A stretch of 64,000 bases of DNA. Source: Argopecten irradians. Its lineage: Eukaryota; Mollusca; Bivalvia; Pectinida; Pectinidae. Below, one piece after another: positions 51,601 through 62,900 of the stretch. The stretch spans positions 3,468,001 to 3,532,000 of the forward strand of contig NC_091134.1 of the NCBI RefSeq assembly GCF_041381155.1. The letters are read 5' to 3'. The position numbers were made by a program, and so were the translations under genes. Under the pieces are notes generated by a model. That model had not been told where the DNA came from, searched no databases, and worked only from the letters and a program-made list of their open reading frames with translations. The stretch's first letter is position 1. The number at the start of each line of letters is the position of its first letter.

Positions 51601-54600
51601 GGATTGTTTTACAAAATTACAAATGAATTTTTCTACATTTTTATTTTCAAATCCCTATACCTCTGATGAGTATAATAAAACTGTTATTACAAGTGAATCA
51701 AATATTTTCAGTTCAAGATGAACAGGAAGAGATTCATTCCTTTATTTCTTATAAATAGCAAACACCGATTTAATTGTTTGTTCAGCAGGTTTTTTCCCTT
51801 TCTTTAAAAACGCTACCATTAACATTATTTTCTGTACCTAGATATGTAAACAATTCTTATAAATCTAATTCTGTATTCCATAACATCAACTGGTGTTGTT
51901 GTACCGATTTACGTCTTGAGAATATCACAATTTTTATCTTTCTGATATTAAAGGCCCAATACCTTTCCGACACGACTTTTAATTTTTAAAATGGGAATGT
52001 AAAACGAGATCGATAATTTTGTAGAGTCGCAAAAGTTATTAACTTACCGTTAATACTACGTTTATCATCACCTTCTGAACAATTTAATCAAAATAGATAC
52101 AATGTAAATTTTTATAACGCGGGTCGTCTTATGTTTCCCGCCGTCGTCCTAAATACCGCGCGGTAGTTGACTATTACAGCGCCAGACGGCAAGACAGCGA
52201 AACGACTCTCCACGGTTTTCAGATATTACGCAGGAAATCTTGCATATGTTTGGTGTTGTAACCTCATCTTAAGGCATCGGCATGGGTTTTCTGATGTTAT
52301 TAATGTTTTTTGAGAGACCTTTTAATTTTGCCCCGAAAAGGTAGTGGGCCTTTAAGTTCTAATTTCCATGTTATGTAATATTGTTAAAATTCATGTAACA
52401 TTTGTCGTAGACCATCAGATATTTCTGATATCATAATAGTGTTATTGGCAAATAATATGATAAAAAGTTTGGGATACATTCCAATATTATATACCGTAAA
52501 AACTGGTATAATTTGTGCAGGTACTTTTTAGGGCTGAAAATGCTTAAAAAATCTACTATCAGTATATTTTGCGCATCAAAAAAATGGGGAAAAAAGATGT
52601 CCAGGGAGTCCCAAAAACCGATGTATGAAGGCGACAATTTCAATGCAAAATATTCCCCATAAATGCTTGACAACTTGCACAAAAAGTGTTGTATTTAGAA
52701 GAAATAACATATGAAAACCGCAATGTGTTTGTTTTCTTTTATTGGCCACAGTAACCCGAAACTGAAATATCTAGCATATGTCCAAAACATCGGCGGTCTG
52801 GTCCGCCGTACTTCGTGCACATGTCAATGTTTTGAGATATTACACATGAATAGTAATCATGAATATTTGAAAAAAGTACAATATATTTACTTAAATTGGC
52901 ACAATAAGTAATTAGTGTGTTTGAGATCATTAACAATCAACAGCAATCAGCTAGCGGATACGTAGTTTAGCTTGCAACAATCACAGTGTGCATAATTTGT
53001 CAAGATTTGTAAGACAAAGTATTCTTTTCCACCAGGTAAGATTCTAAGTCATAAATAGGAAGGGAGATAAAATAACCAGATAAATATTTGTAGCATGATC
53101 AGACTGGGTTGATTATCGGTGATTAGGTAGCTTAGTCGGAAGAACTACATTTTCTTCTCTCCTGTTACAGAATTGGCACCCAACTAAATAACCAACGGTT
53201 GTGGTGTTTGAAAGGGTCTTGTATGTCTTCAAAAAAGAAGGGAGGAGTGTAGCGGGACTGGACTGGGTCGATTATCGATGACCAGATAGTTCAGTCGGTA
53301 GAGCACTCGGATAGTGTTCGGAGAGTCCAGGGATCGAATCCCGGTCTTGCCGCTACATTTTCTCCTCTCCTGTTACATATTCAAGGTAAATCAACAATGT
53401 TCGCTGATCTTGCCGAATTGCCTTAGTGTTATAATGAATGCAGTAAATGTATGTCTCATTGGTGTGATTGATTTAAAGGCAGTTCATGTGGTGACCGAAA
53501 AAAAGGTAAAATCAATACTTTCAGAGTGATCAGAGAACATTGATAGTCAAGGCGGGGAAAACATAAGACGACCTGTGTTATACAAATTAATGTTTAATTG
53601 ATTTTCATTAAATTGTCGAAGGTGATGGTTAGAGTGTTATTAACGATAAGCTTAATATGTTTTTGACAAAAAATATAAACAGCTAATGTCATATTGTGTT
53701 TTAAATTAAAATAATCTTTTATTTATTTATTTCATTTCAAGCATGTACATGTCATAGAATATAAACAAATATCAGGTATATGCTTAAATAATATTACAGT
53801 TAAATTCACAATAAGGAATATGAAGATGATTATAGTAATTATTTTCGGATTGAAAATGATTACAATATTAAGCTTCCACAGCTGAAAATTATTTCTTTTT
53901 GTTCACTCAATTCTTCTCCTAGACTGTTTCCAGTTGAAATGATACATGCATGCTGACATTCTGTAAAACATAAGGAAACAATAAATGTATTAACAGAGTA
54001 ATTACTGAAAAGGCTAATATCATATAATTAAACATTTTAATCATAAATAGCAATACCAGCATAGAGGAAATATTATTGAAGTTTAATTCCCGCTGTTCTT
54101 CAGTCCTCCTGTTCTTACATGTAAGAGTTTTGTCCTTCATAAATTGATTGTAATATAGAATTGTTGTTATATAATGTGCACAAAGAAGTATAAATATACA
54201 CACGTATGCATGGGTACAGTGGTAAATTAATAAATTATACGGAAAATGATGGTGCTGATCATGAAAAGCGTAAAGTCTATTTTGTTGAGTAAAAAGTTAA
54301 AAAAAACTAACATAAGATGTAATCGCAGTAAAAACAGTGATCATGTGGGCTTTTGTGCGATTGCATTTGTAAGACTGTGCCATGTGGTAGAGATTAGTTC
54401 CGCTCGAGTGATCACACAATGCAAGCGAGAGTCGGGAATATGTTTATGTAAGTTTTAATTGCTAATCCCTGATGCTTTTTGGTAAAATATAACTCAGGAT
54501 AATTGCTAAACAATTAACAGTTTTCTCTTCATTTGTTACAGATTGAATCAGCTTTTTAAGTGCCGTTTTACGGAAGAATTATGAAAAAGGAATCGGCATT

Positions 54601-57600
54601 TTCGTCGATCTAGTAGTCCAAAAATATCAATTCGAGTTATATGAACATTCCATATATGATTTATGTCATTCGGCCAAATATTTACTTCGTATTACCTAGT
54701 TTAATGAATATACTGTATGTATATGATCAGAACGGCAAGCTCCTATGCTGAAAATACCTAAAATGTTTTAAAAGTATGGTTTAGTGGTAATCTCTGAACG
54801 TGCTTTAGTATATAGATATAATCTGATATTTATGCATGTGCTTATGAAATTATCGATAATGATGGATGTGATAAATATTCATACCTTATTAACTGCCGTT
54901 AGTTTTAAGATAACGCCACCTTGGACATTTACAAAATATTCACCGTCTGTCACATGCTATTTTATCAGTAGTCCAAGTTTGTCCAAAATTTTGTTAGAGT
55001 TGTCTTTCTTCCATTGTAGTTTTACGTCCATGTCAACCTGAACACAGCCGTGATAAATGCATCTCCATTTCGCCATGAAATGTATTTGCTCCGAGACAAA
55101 TTTGATTCGAATTACAAAATTCATTATGGTATAAATTTTGATGTTCGAGGTGAAATATCGATTTCATTTTTTTCCGTTGCGGGTTAACTGTCACTAATAG
55201 GGAGTAAACGTCTGGGGGGAACCAGCTTCGGAGCGAAGCATTTTTGGGACGAAACGTCGTCATTCATTGTAAACACCATTTTGGGGACGAAAAGTCTAGA
55301 TACTTTGTAAACAATTCAGGTGAAAATTTTCAAACAGAAGATCTTTTGGATAGTGTGTATAGTAAGGATATGAAAGCCGTAATATACTATTCCTATTTCA
55401 ACGTTACAGATATGCTTATTTCAGTAACTTTCATAATCAAATTTTGCTATTTAAAATTCCCGGTAAAATCAAAGTTGTTGAATACACTGCCGCTAGGAGC
55501 GCTAGTATCTGCGAGCAATTTCTAAGCCAATCATATTGAGGAAATTGACTGTAAGAAAATTTTGCAACCACGATCACAATGGCGAGGTGACCCTCGCCAA
55601 AAATCAACAGGATCGAGACTAAATTCACCCTAATATTACAGAAAACATGATTTTACGAATTTTTCTATTTTCAGTCAGCAAATTTGCATGGATGGTATAT
55701 TTCAAGCTCAAATATCTCAAAAAGTAGTTCGAGAACACCCATTTATCTTTACAGATTTGAAATCTACATGAAAAATGCAAGAAAATAAGACCTGTTAGAA
55801 AAAAATGACATGGGTTTTCCCAAAAGTATGGAGCTACCTTAATATTCAGAGAAATTGATAAATGAATATAAGATTGAGATTCCATTTGTAAAATCAAATG
55901 AAATTTCTGACTTTTTTTAAAAAAAATGTGATTTTCAAGATGGTGACTGAAACAAACATCAACAGTTTACAATTTAACACATGTACAAAAATCGAATCAT
56001 TTCAATTATCAATTTGTAAATATATACAAGCAAAAAAATAATAATTATAAAAAGATACATTCATGCCATTCAATAAAAATGCAGCAAACAAGGAAAGAAT
56101 GAGGGCCGGGAGATAACTCCAACTTATGTACTTACCATTTGAAGATCCAATCATGTTTTCACCATCCCCACCAGTATCTTCATTAGAATGCTGTTTGCGT
56201 TTTTTGGATTTCTTGTGTTTTTTCCTGTGTTCATCTAAACTCTCCATATTGGGTGTTTCAGCTTCTTCATTAGAATGTTTTTTATGTTTTTTCGATTTCC
56301 TGTGTTCATCTAAACTCTCCATATTAGATGTTTCAGCTTCTTCATAGATTTTGTCAGCTGTGTTCATCTAAACTCTCCATATTATGAATGTTTTTTATGT
56401 TTTTTCGATTTCTGTGTTCATCTAAACTTCCATATTGTGTTTCAGTTCTTCATTAGAATGTTTTTTGTTTCCTGTGTTATCTAAACTCTCCATATTGGGT
56501 GATTCAGCTTCTTCATTAGAATTTCTTCTATGTTTTTTTGATTTTTTAGTTTTTTTCGTGAGTTCATCAACACTATCCTCGACATAAGATATTTCATTTT
56601 CTTCATCTGAATGTCTTTTCCTCTTTTTTGACTTTTTGTGCTTTTTCTTATGCTCATTGGCTGTATCAGATAAATCCAAAGTTTCATCTAAATGTTGTTT
56701 ATGTTTTTTAGATTTCTTGTGTTTTTTCCTATGCTCATCTGCACTGTTGATATCACATAATGAATCATCATTCTCATCTGAATGTCTTTTCAACTTTTTA
56801 GATTTTTTATGTTTTTTATTTGACTTAATTTTGTCTTCTGCACTGTCCATATCTGGTAAGCAGACATCATCATTTGAAAGCAAGTGGCGTTTTTCCTTTT
56901 TCTTTTTTGATGACTTCATCTGAAACACAGAAATATGTAATTAAAACATTAAAACCTTCCAATAATTAATTGAACATTTAGAAATTTTTAAAGTCTTCAT
57001 TGTCTAATATTTATAACTATAAGTAAAGTGCAAGTGGAATGAAAGAACAACAAGATAGGGGTTCGAACCCAGGAATTCTGAATTCAACTAACTGAATGCT
57101 GAACCAAGGACGTATATGAGAAGGATAAGTCACACTGAGTTTTAGGCAAAGACAGCGCAGGCGCTTTTGTGTTTGTGCACTGACCGTGACGTTGGGCGAC
57201 GACTGATTTCCTTTGATATCCGCCGCCGCAGCCTTTGATGTAGCATGGGGGTACGAGGGTTACCGTCTTACTTTCTGAAGCGTGCTGCCATTACATGAGC
57301 GGTCGTATTTTTTTAACGATAGTTTAAGACATTTCTTCTCAATCTTCCGTCTTTTAAGCAAGTTATAAATGTTGTGAAATTTAATTTACTTTACATTGGT
57401 GTTTCGTTTGACTCGATAAGACAAGTATTTGTTGAGAAAAACGGTTTTTATTCCCGGTTCATAAGCGTCTCGCGTGGTGTTTAGTAGTGTAAAGATACAG
57501 ACACGAATCCTTCTCACTTATAAATCCTTGGCTGAACCATTGATTATTTACCTGGTCATTGATCATGATGATGACAGACTGGTTCAGAAACATTACTGCA

Positions 57601-59048
57601 ACAACTTTTTCTCAAGATCTCAAGCTAATTGATTTTAATATGTACACTAGAACACTATACTACTATACCCTAAAAGAAGCCCAAATAGTGCCTCATTATT
57701 GTATTTCACTGGTTTGTTTCAACTTTGTTTCGAAATGCCTGATCTTATAATTTCTCGTTCATTACATGTATTTATAATGAAAATACATGAACACTGACTA
57801 GATGCCTTGTTGCAGTTATAGGCTGAAGAACAATAACTATGGTGTAACCAATGCATTTAGTCATTATTGCGACAGTAATGTCAAATAGGTCTAATAATGA
57901 AATGAAAACCAATCTAAAGCATGTGTCAAGCTGACAATGCTGTCTCTAACAATTTCAGCGACAAGGAACTCATAGTAAGAATGACTATTCACAAAGCATT
58001 GTTATCTTACAAGCATTATTTTTCACATGGGCATGTAAACACAACTTTTGCAGATCAGGTATGAATATGCGTATTTTCAAAACGCCATTAAATTTGAATG
58101 TAAAGGCCTACAGTAGGCCTAGCCAGAGCTCATAAATGTGACGGAAATCAAAAGTTAACATAAGCTGCATAAACCCATGACAGGGAAACGTAAACAGAAC
58201 TCATAAAAATTGGGAATATGCTTCTCCAGAAAATGGTTACCTTAAATGTATGATACAAGTCACAGTAATGAACACAATCTTCTATTTCTCTTGGCACATG
58301 TACACATGGCGCGCACGCACCTGTTCGGCTGAAGGAGAATCTAGAGAGATTCCGATAAAGCACACGAGTGGTATCCGAGTATTAATTCTCGCGAGAACTT
58401 GTTGCTACAGGCATGGCGGATTGTATACAAATGGAGTCCTAACTCGTTACCCATCAGACACATGAAAGTTAGATAACGTTACAACATGTAAGTTACAGTA
58501 CGTAAAAATTGTCTATAACGTGCGTGACAAGCACAACCGATCCTGTATCGGTTTTGTAACAAACCAGTGCACGTTTACGTTGCGAGAAATAAGGGATGCG
58601 TGTAAAACCTAATATGTTAACTTATAGATTCTGAGTCTGGATCGAGTACACGGGAAACCATGTTCTTATGATGACCATTGACGGTTATAAGAACTATGCG
58701 GATATTTTTGTAGCAGGAGAGGAAATAATATAGCTGTCAGACTGGTATTCGAACCAGGGGTCTCCGAACACTAGCCGAATGATCTGATGACTGAGATAGC
58801 CCGATCAGATACTTGAGATCTGGCCCGGACACCTGTAGACTTAAGCGATGACATATCTCTGATCGACGGACGGAAGATTTCTGACAGATGGTCATCGTCA
58901 GAGATACGAATCTGTCCCATTGACTAGTGTTGCAAAACATCCTGCAGTGAAAACGTTACAATTCATGAGTGTCAAGTAAATTTATAATTAAATTCAACAG
59001 TATCAAACATTTTAAACATAAAATGGTTATTTATTTACTCACCTCCAT
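42609..59048 (-). CDS. TTF1: Transcription termination factor 1 (TTF1/Reb1-type Myb protein)
   Basis: Binds rDNA terminators in the nucleolus to stop RNA polymerase I and block replication forks (family knowledge). Exons in transcript order: 59048-59043 (ATG GAG), 56919-56136, 50105-49526, 49386-49161 and 43022-42609 (TGA). Phases match and the sum is 2010 nt, about 669 residues against about 900 in mammals. Exon 2 encodes a lysine-rich N-terminus with repeated KKHKKSKKRKRHSDEE-like blocks, typical nucleolar-type sequence. Myb-like repeats follow at about 473-518 (FTPEEEKTLLEQHEKHGNQW), 527-580 (LPWTKIASKMNHRSAKQCRN) and 598-648 (VTLVKEIYNL, INWEELL), ending in a TTF1-like SFTEIREELASLYFE. 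One part of exon 2 (about 56368-56480) is locally out of frame with a stop, though the flanking frame is unchanged; it may be sequence error or a real lesion. Confidence 0.85.
43122..43331. repeat. 105-bp tandem duplication in TTF1 last intron
   Basis: CCTTGGTCAACATCTGATCT begins at 43132 and again at 43237, and both copies continue through GATCATGAAATCATGGGAG and ACTATCATGATGTATGTCA, with few mismatches. The duplication lies about 100 bp from the splice acceptor of the last exon. Confidence 0.9.
43340..43865 (-). other. Unique intron sequence between last TTF1 exon and minisatellite
   Basis: No exon, repeat or RNA was recognised in this part of the last intron. Confidence 0.4.
43866..49146. 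repeat. 5.3-kb minisatellite, 30/32-bp unit, about 170 copies
   Basis: The unit is CTACTGTAACTAAGTGTATT plus GTGACATGAC (30 bp), with a 32-bp version having TATACTG for TACTG. Left copies are mixed and diverged (GTAACATGAC, TTCAACT, ACTGCAACT types). From about 48027 to 48668 some twenty 32-bp copies run nearly without mismatch. The array fills most of the last TTF1 intron and ends 14 nt from the splice donor of exon 4 (49161). Some frames stay open because 30 is a multiple of three, but they are not genes. Confidence 0.95.
51948..52355. mobile_element. MITE with TTAAAGGCCCA inverted ends
   Basis: The left end TTAAAGGCCCAATACCTTTC is mirrored at the right: GGTAGTGGGCCTTTAA, which in reverse reads TTAAAGGCCCACTACCTTTT. 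It is about 408 bp and has a CpG-rich centre (CCGCCGTCGTCC, CCGCGCGG). There is no coding capacity. A partial inverted copy of its middle lies at 53545-53650. Confidence 0.75.
53089..53169 (+). mobile_element. tRNA-derived SINE, internally deleted copy
   Basis: It starts TGTAGCATGATCAGACTGGG, has an A-box-like TAGCTTAGTCGG, and then jumps to the 3' tail ACTACATTTTCTTCTCTCCTGTTACA (read as two parts). The B box is missing, so it has lost its middle. It lies 80 bp upstream of a full copy in the same orientation. Confidence 0.65.
53248..53377 (+). mobile_element. tRNA-derived SINE, full-length copy
   Basis: The head resembles a tRNA, with A box TAGTTCAGTCGGTAGAGCA and B box GGATCGAATCCC, and the tail is CTCCTCTCCTGTTACA. 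The ends TGTAGCGG and CCGCTACA around the head can pair. The acceptor and T stems are mismatched, so it is not a functional tRNA gene. Related copies lie at 53089-53169 and, on the minus strand, at 58709-58832. Confidence 0.75.
53545..53650 (-). mobile_element. Partial inverted copy of the TTAAAGGCCCA MITE
   Basis: GGGGAAAACATAAGACGACC and TTAAATTGTCGAAGGTGATG match, in reverse complement, the centre of the MITE at 51948-52355, with scattered changes. Neither inverted end is present. Confidence 0.6.
57106..57530. mobile_element. Small inverted-repeat element with 8-bp target duplication
   Basis: The inverted ends read AAGGACGTATATGAGAAGGA at the left and, in reverse complement, CAAGGATTTATAAGTGAGAA at the right. 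GCTGAACC flanks it on both sides (57098-57105 and 57531-57538), an exact 8-bp duplication as made by hAT transposases. It is about 425 bp and non-coding, and sits in TTF1 intron 1. It has a CG-rich centre (CGCCGCCGCAGCC). Confidence 0.65.
58709..58832 (-). mobile_element. tRNA-derived SINE, minus-strand copy
   Basis: Read on the minus strand it has GGGCTATCTCAGTCATCAGA (A-box region), GGTTCGAATACC (B box), and the tail TTTCCTCTCCTGCTACA, matching the SINE at 53248-53377. It lies about 210 bp downstream of the TTF1 start exon, in intron 1. Confidence 0.7.
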
Positions 59049-59999
59049 GTCTAAATTATGTTTGTAAGCACATTTGAATGGCTCACACCTCCGACACGGC
59101 TCACTTGGCTGCCATGATGCTTCTCATTAGTAAGCCTTGCGCTCCAAATATGGCAACTCTACTATCAGGTTATGATTATTTGTCCTACTGCAGACTTAGA
59201 CATTATGACAGATAGATGTCTGGTGTAGGGCCACTAAGATATCAAAAGCTGTAATTTGAAGACACCTCTTGGTATCAGGCCAGTTCCTCTCCGATTCAGA
59301 CTGCTAAGAAAACGTTTAAGTCAACTCAAGTTATCTTTATTTAGAGTCAGTAAGTTTGTAACAATATATTGCAACACAATCCTTTAAATATGCTCCACTG
59401 CCAAGAGAGCATAAATGATAAAATCATTTGAATAATAATTGGTGTTTAATCGTGTATATATATGTCTAATTAAATAAAAGAAATAATATAAAATAATTTA
59501 TTTTGCATTTGGTGTATGCACATCCAGTACTTCATTCCATATAAGATATAAGTACCACAATTTTTTTTCAAGATGCAATTGATTAAGTTTAATATTTTTA
59601 ACTTGAAGTAAAACTATAGAAGCTCAAACTTTTCAGTGGTGGAAATAGTGTAAATTAAGTAACTTTTGTAACTGAAGAAAAATACTAAATCACAGCAATT
59701 TAATTATAATACACTTTAGAATTAAGTGACTTGTGGTACCAAATTATTAATAAAAATTGACAATATTGATATTGAGGTTAGATGTTGGCACAAATATTAG
59801 GTGATTTCACAGTATCAAAGACGATTATATTGCTATTTGTACATGGAAGATTTACAGTTTGTACCATTCCATTCTGAAATCAGATTTTTAAAGTCTCTAA
59901 AACTCTTTGCTGATCTGATACAATCAGGCAAAGCATTCAAACATTTTTATTCCATGTTTACACATTGTTTGCCTTGCCAGCTAAAAGGAACGTAAAAAG
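59049..59999. promoter_or_regulatory. Divergent upstream region shared by TTF1 and the CFAP74-like gene
   Basis: The start codons of the two genes point away from each other, 951 bp apart. No clear TATA box was seen on the TTF1 side. On the plus side the start codon follows a good acceptor (TTTGCCTTGCCAG at 59980), so a non-coding first exon should lie further upstream. A truncated MITE occupies 59383-59695, so the gap was enlarged by an insertion. Confidence 0.45.
59383..59695 (+). mobile_element. MITE, AAAGATGCTCCACC family, copy 3, right end lost
   Basis: It starts CTTTAAATATGCTCCACTGC and follows copy 1 through ATTGGTGTTTAATCGTGTAT and GAAGCTCAAACTTTTCAGTG to ACTGAAGAAAAATACTAAAT, then stops before the right inverted end. 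Confidence 0.75.
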
Positions 60000-62900
60000 A
60001 TGGAGGACCAAACTTATGGCGAGATGTACGGGGGAGAGGAATATACTGGAGTAATGGCAGGCGATGACTTTGATGACAACGGTATAATTGACTGTGACGA
60101 CGGCGACGACGACGATGGAATGTTAGACCTTGGATCAGAGGAAGAGGAGTCTGTTATTGTGTAAGTTTATCACAGGGTTTTGTTACATTGAAAAAAAAAT
60201 CTTTAATTTGTATGTTTATTTCATAAAGTTAAGTAATGAAATAAGCTGTTGTCTTTAAAAATGTAAACAATTTTCAATTTCTAAAGGTTAATACAAAGCA
60301 TAGTGATGCTGTTGTAATAAGTAACTTAACCTGTAAGCATTGTATATTGAATTTGTTCTCAATTGATTTTTTTTTATAACTCATACAAATTACGTCATTA
60401 ATGTGCTGCACTATGAAAAACAATGAATTTGAGTCCCCTAGGAATAAGCCCCCAACAACAAACAGCTAAACATCAGATTATATGTTTATAAGAGTCCAAT
60501 CCTTGTCTTTTTACACATTGTTATTGATTAGACAGCTTCTAAGAAACTAGGATTTTTCTGTTTTAATACAATTTTAAAAGGAAATTTACCTTGTGAGAGT
60601 GATGATGTGTTGTTTTTCCTTTTGTAGCGAGCCCACTGTGTCAGTGCCTGAGGTGGAGACGATATCTAAACAGGAACAGTTACGTATGATTCACTTGAGG
60701 AGTCATCTGAATCAGCTGACAGAAACTGTGAAACACCACCGCTACCTAACAGAGAAAACCAGGTATGTAAACCAAGCATCTTAGCTTGATCACAATGGTA
60801 GTGACTTCATTTTTATAAAGGTCTGTTTTTGTACTCATTCTATTTTGTTTGGTTATCTTTGAATATTACTTTGAATAACAAGTCTTTTGAATTCCTTTAT
60901 TGATAAAGCAAAGTGACCATGATAAACTTATCAAAGAAATAAAAATATTTCAAATGGACAAATAAAATGTTTCCTTTCATGTGTACAAACACACAAATTT
61001 CTTTTGGCTGAAAGGCTTGAAAAAAATGTAAAAAAGTTGTAATTAATTATGCATGAAAATTCAGGGTTATATAAATGTGTTTTTGTAACCAATTTGTTTA
61101 AAAAGTTTTTTGTTTTTGTTTTCATGTTTTCTTTTCATTGCTTTTTGATTGATTAGAGAGGAGCAGAAACAGTGTCGTAATAAGATAGAGACGTTAGAGA
61201 CCGAGAGAGACCAAGTGTTTAAGGAAATACAGGGAGCCGAGTCAGACAACAACACGTACGTATAGCAGAGCTGTTCCTTAGTGTTAACAATAGGACAACA
61301 ACACGTATGTATAACAGAGCTGTTCCTTAGTGTTAACAATAGGACAACAACACGTACGTATAGCAGTAGCTGTTCAACAACACGTACGTATAGCAGAGCT
61401 GTTCCTTAGTGTTAACAATAGGACAACAACACGTACGTATAGCAGAGCTGTTCCTTAGTGTTAACAATAGGACAACAACACGTACGTATAGCAGAGCTGT
61501 TCCTTAGTGTTAACAATAGGACAACAACACGTACGTATAACAGAGCTGTTCTTTAGTGTTAACAATAGGACAACAACACGTACGTATAGCAGAGCTGTTC
61601 CTTAATTAGTGTTATCATTACGACAACAACATGTACGTATAACAGAGCTGTTCCTTAGTGTTAACAATAGGACAACAACACGTACGTATAGCAGAGCTGT
61701 TCTTAGTGTTAACAATAGGACAACAACACGTACGTATAACAGAGCTGTTCCTTAGTGTTAACAATAGGACAACAACACGTACGTATAGCAGAGCTGTTCC
61801 TTAGTGTTAACAATAGGACAACAACACGTACGTATAACAGAGCTGTTCCTTAGTGTTAACAATAGGACAACAACACGTACGTATAGCAGAGCTGTTCCTT
61901 AGTGTTAACAATAGGACAACAACACGTACGTATAGCAGAGCTGTTCCTTAGTGTTAACAATAGGACAACAACACGTACGTATAGCAGAGCTGTTCCTTAG
62001 TGTTAACAATAGGACAACAACACGTACGTATAGCAGAGCTGTTCCTTAATTAGTGTTATCATTACGACAACAACATGTACGTATAACAGAGCTGTTCCTT
62101 AGTGTTAACAATAGGACAACAACACGTACGTATAGCAGAGCTGTTCCTTAGTGTTAACAAAAGGACAACAACACGTACGTATCGCAGAGCTGTTCCTTAG
62201 TGTTAACAATAGGACAACAACACGTACGTATAGCAGAGCTGTTCCTTAGTGTTAACAATAGGACAACAACACGTACGTATAAAAGAGCTGTTCCTTAGTG
62301 TTAATAATAGGACAACAACACGTACGTATAACAGAGCTGTTCCTTAGTGTTAACAATAGGACAACAACACGTACGTATAACAGAGCTGTTCTTTAGTGTT
62401 AACAATAGGACAACAACACGTACGTATAGCAGAGCTGTTCCTTAGGGTTAACAATAGGACAACAACACGTACGTATAGCAGAGCTGTTCCTTAGTGTTAA
62501 CAATAGGACAACAACACGTACGTATAACAGAGCTGTTCCTTAGGGTTAACAATAGGACAACAACACGTACGTATAGCAGAGCTGTTCCTTAGTGTTAACA
62601 ATAGGACAACAACACGTACGTATAACAGAGCTGTTCTTTAGTGTTAACAATTAGGACAACAACACGTACGTATAGCAGAGCTGTTCCTTAGTGTTAACAA
62701 TAGGACAACAACACGTACGTATAACAGAGCTATTCCTTAGTATTAACAAATAGGACAACAACACGTACGTATAACAGATCTGTTTCTTTAGTGTTAACAA
62801 TAGGACAACAAGGCGTACGTATAGCAGAGCTGTTCCTTAGTGTTAACAATAGGACAACAACACGTACGTATAACAGAGCTGTTCTTTAGTGTTAACAATA

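Larger units (their letters stand above)
50174..55838. mobile_element. Possible 5.7-kb TTAA-flanked element in TTF1 intron 2
   Basis: The left end reads TTAA-GGTAGGTCCATACTTTTG; the right end in reverse complement reads TTAA-GGTAGCTCCATACTTTTG. So there are 18-bp inverted ends with one mismatch, flanked by TTAA (50170-50173 and 55839-55842). No transposase was recognised inside. The interior holds a MITE (51948-52355), its partial copy and two SINEs. It may be one large element, or two ends of smaller related elements. Confidence 0.45.

Noticed and set aside
53281-53352. Functional tRNA gene
   Set aside because: A and B boxes are good, but the acceptor and T stems are mismatched and the 3' tail is that of a SINE family with other copies nearby.
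42609-59048. TTF1 as a pseudogene
   Set aside because: All introns, splice sites and phases are kept, and the Myb region is intact. Only one repeat-rich patch of exon 2 is disturbed, and the frame is the same on both sides.
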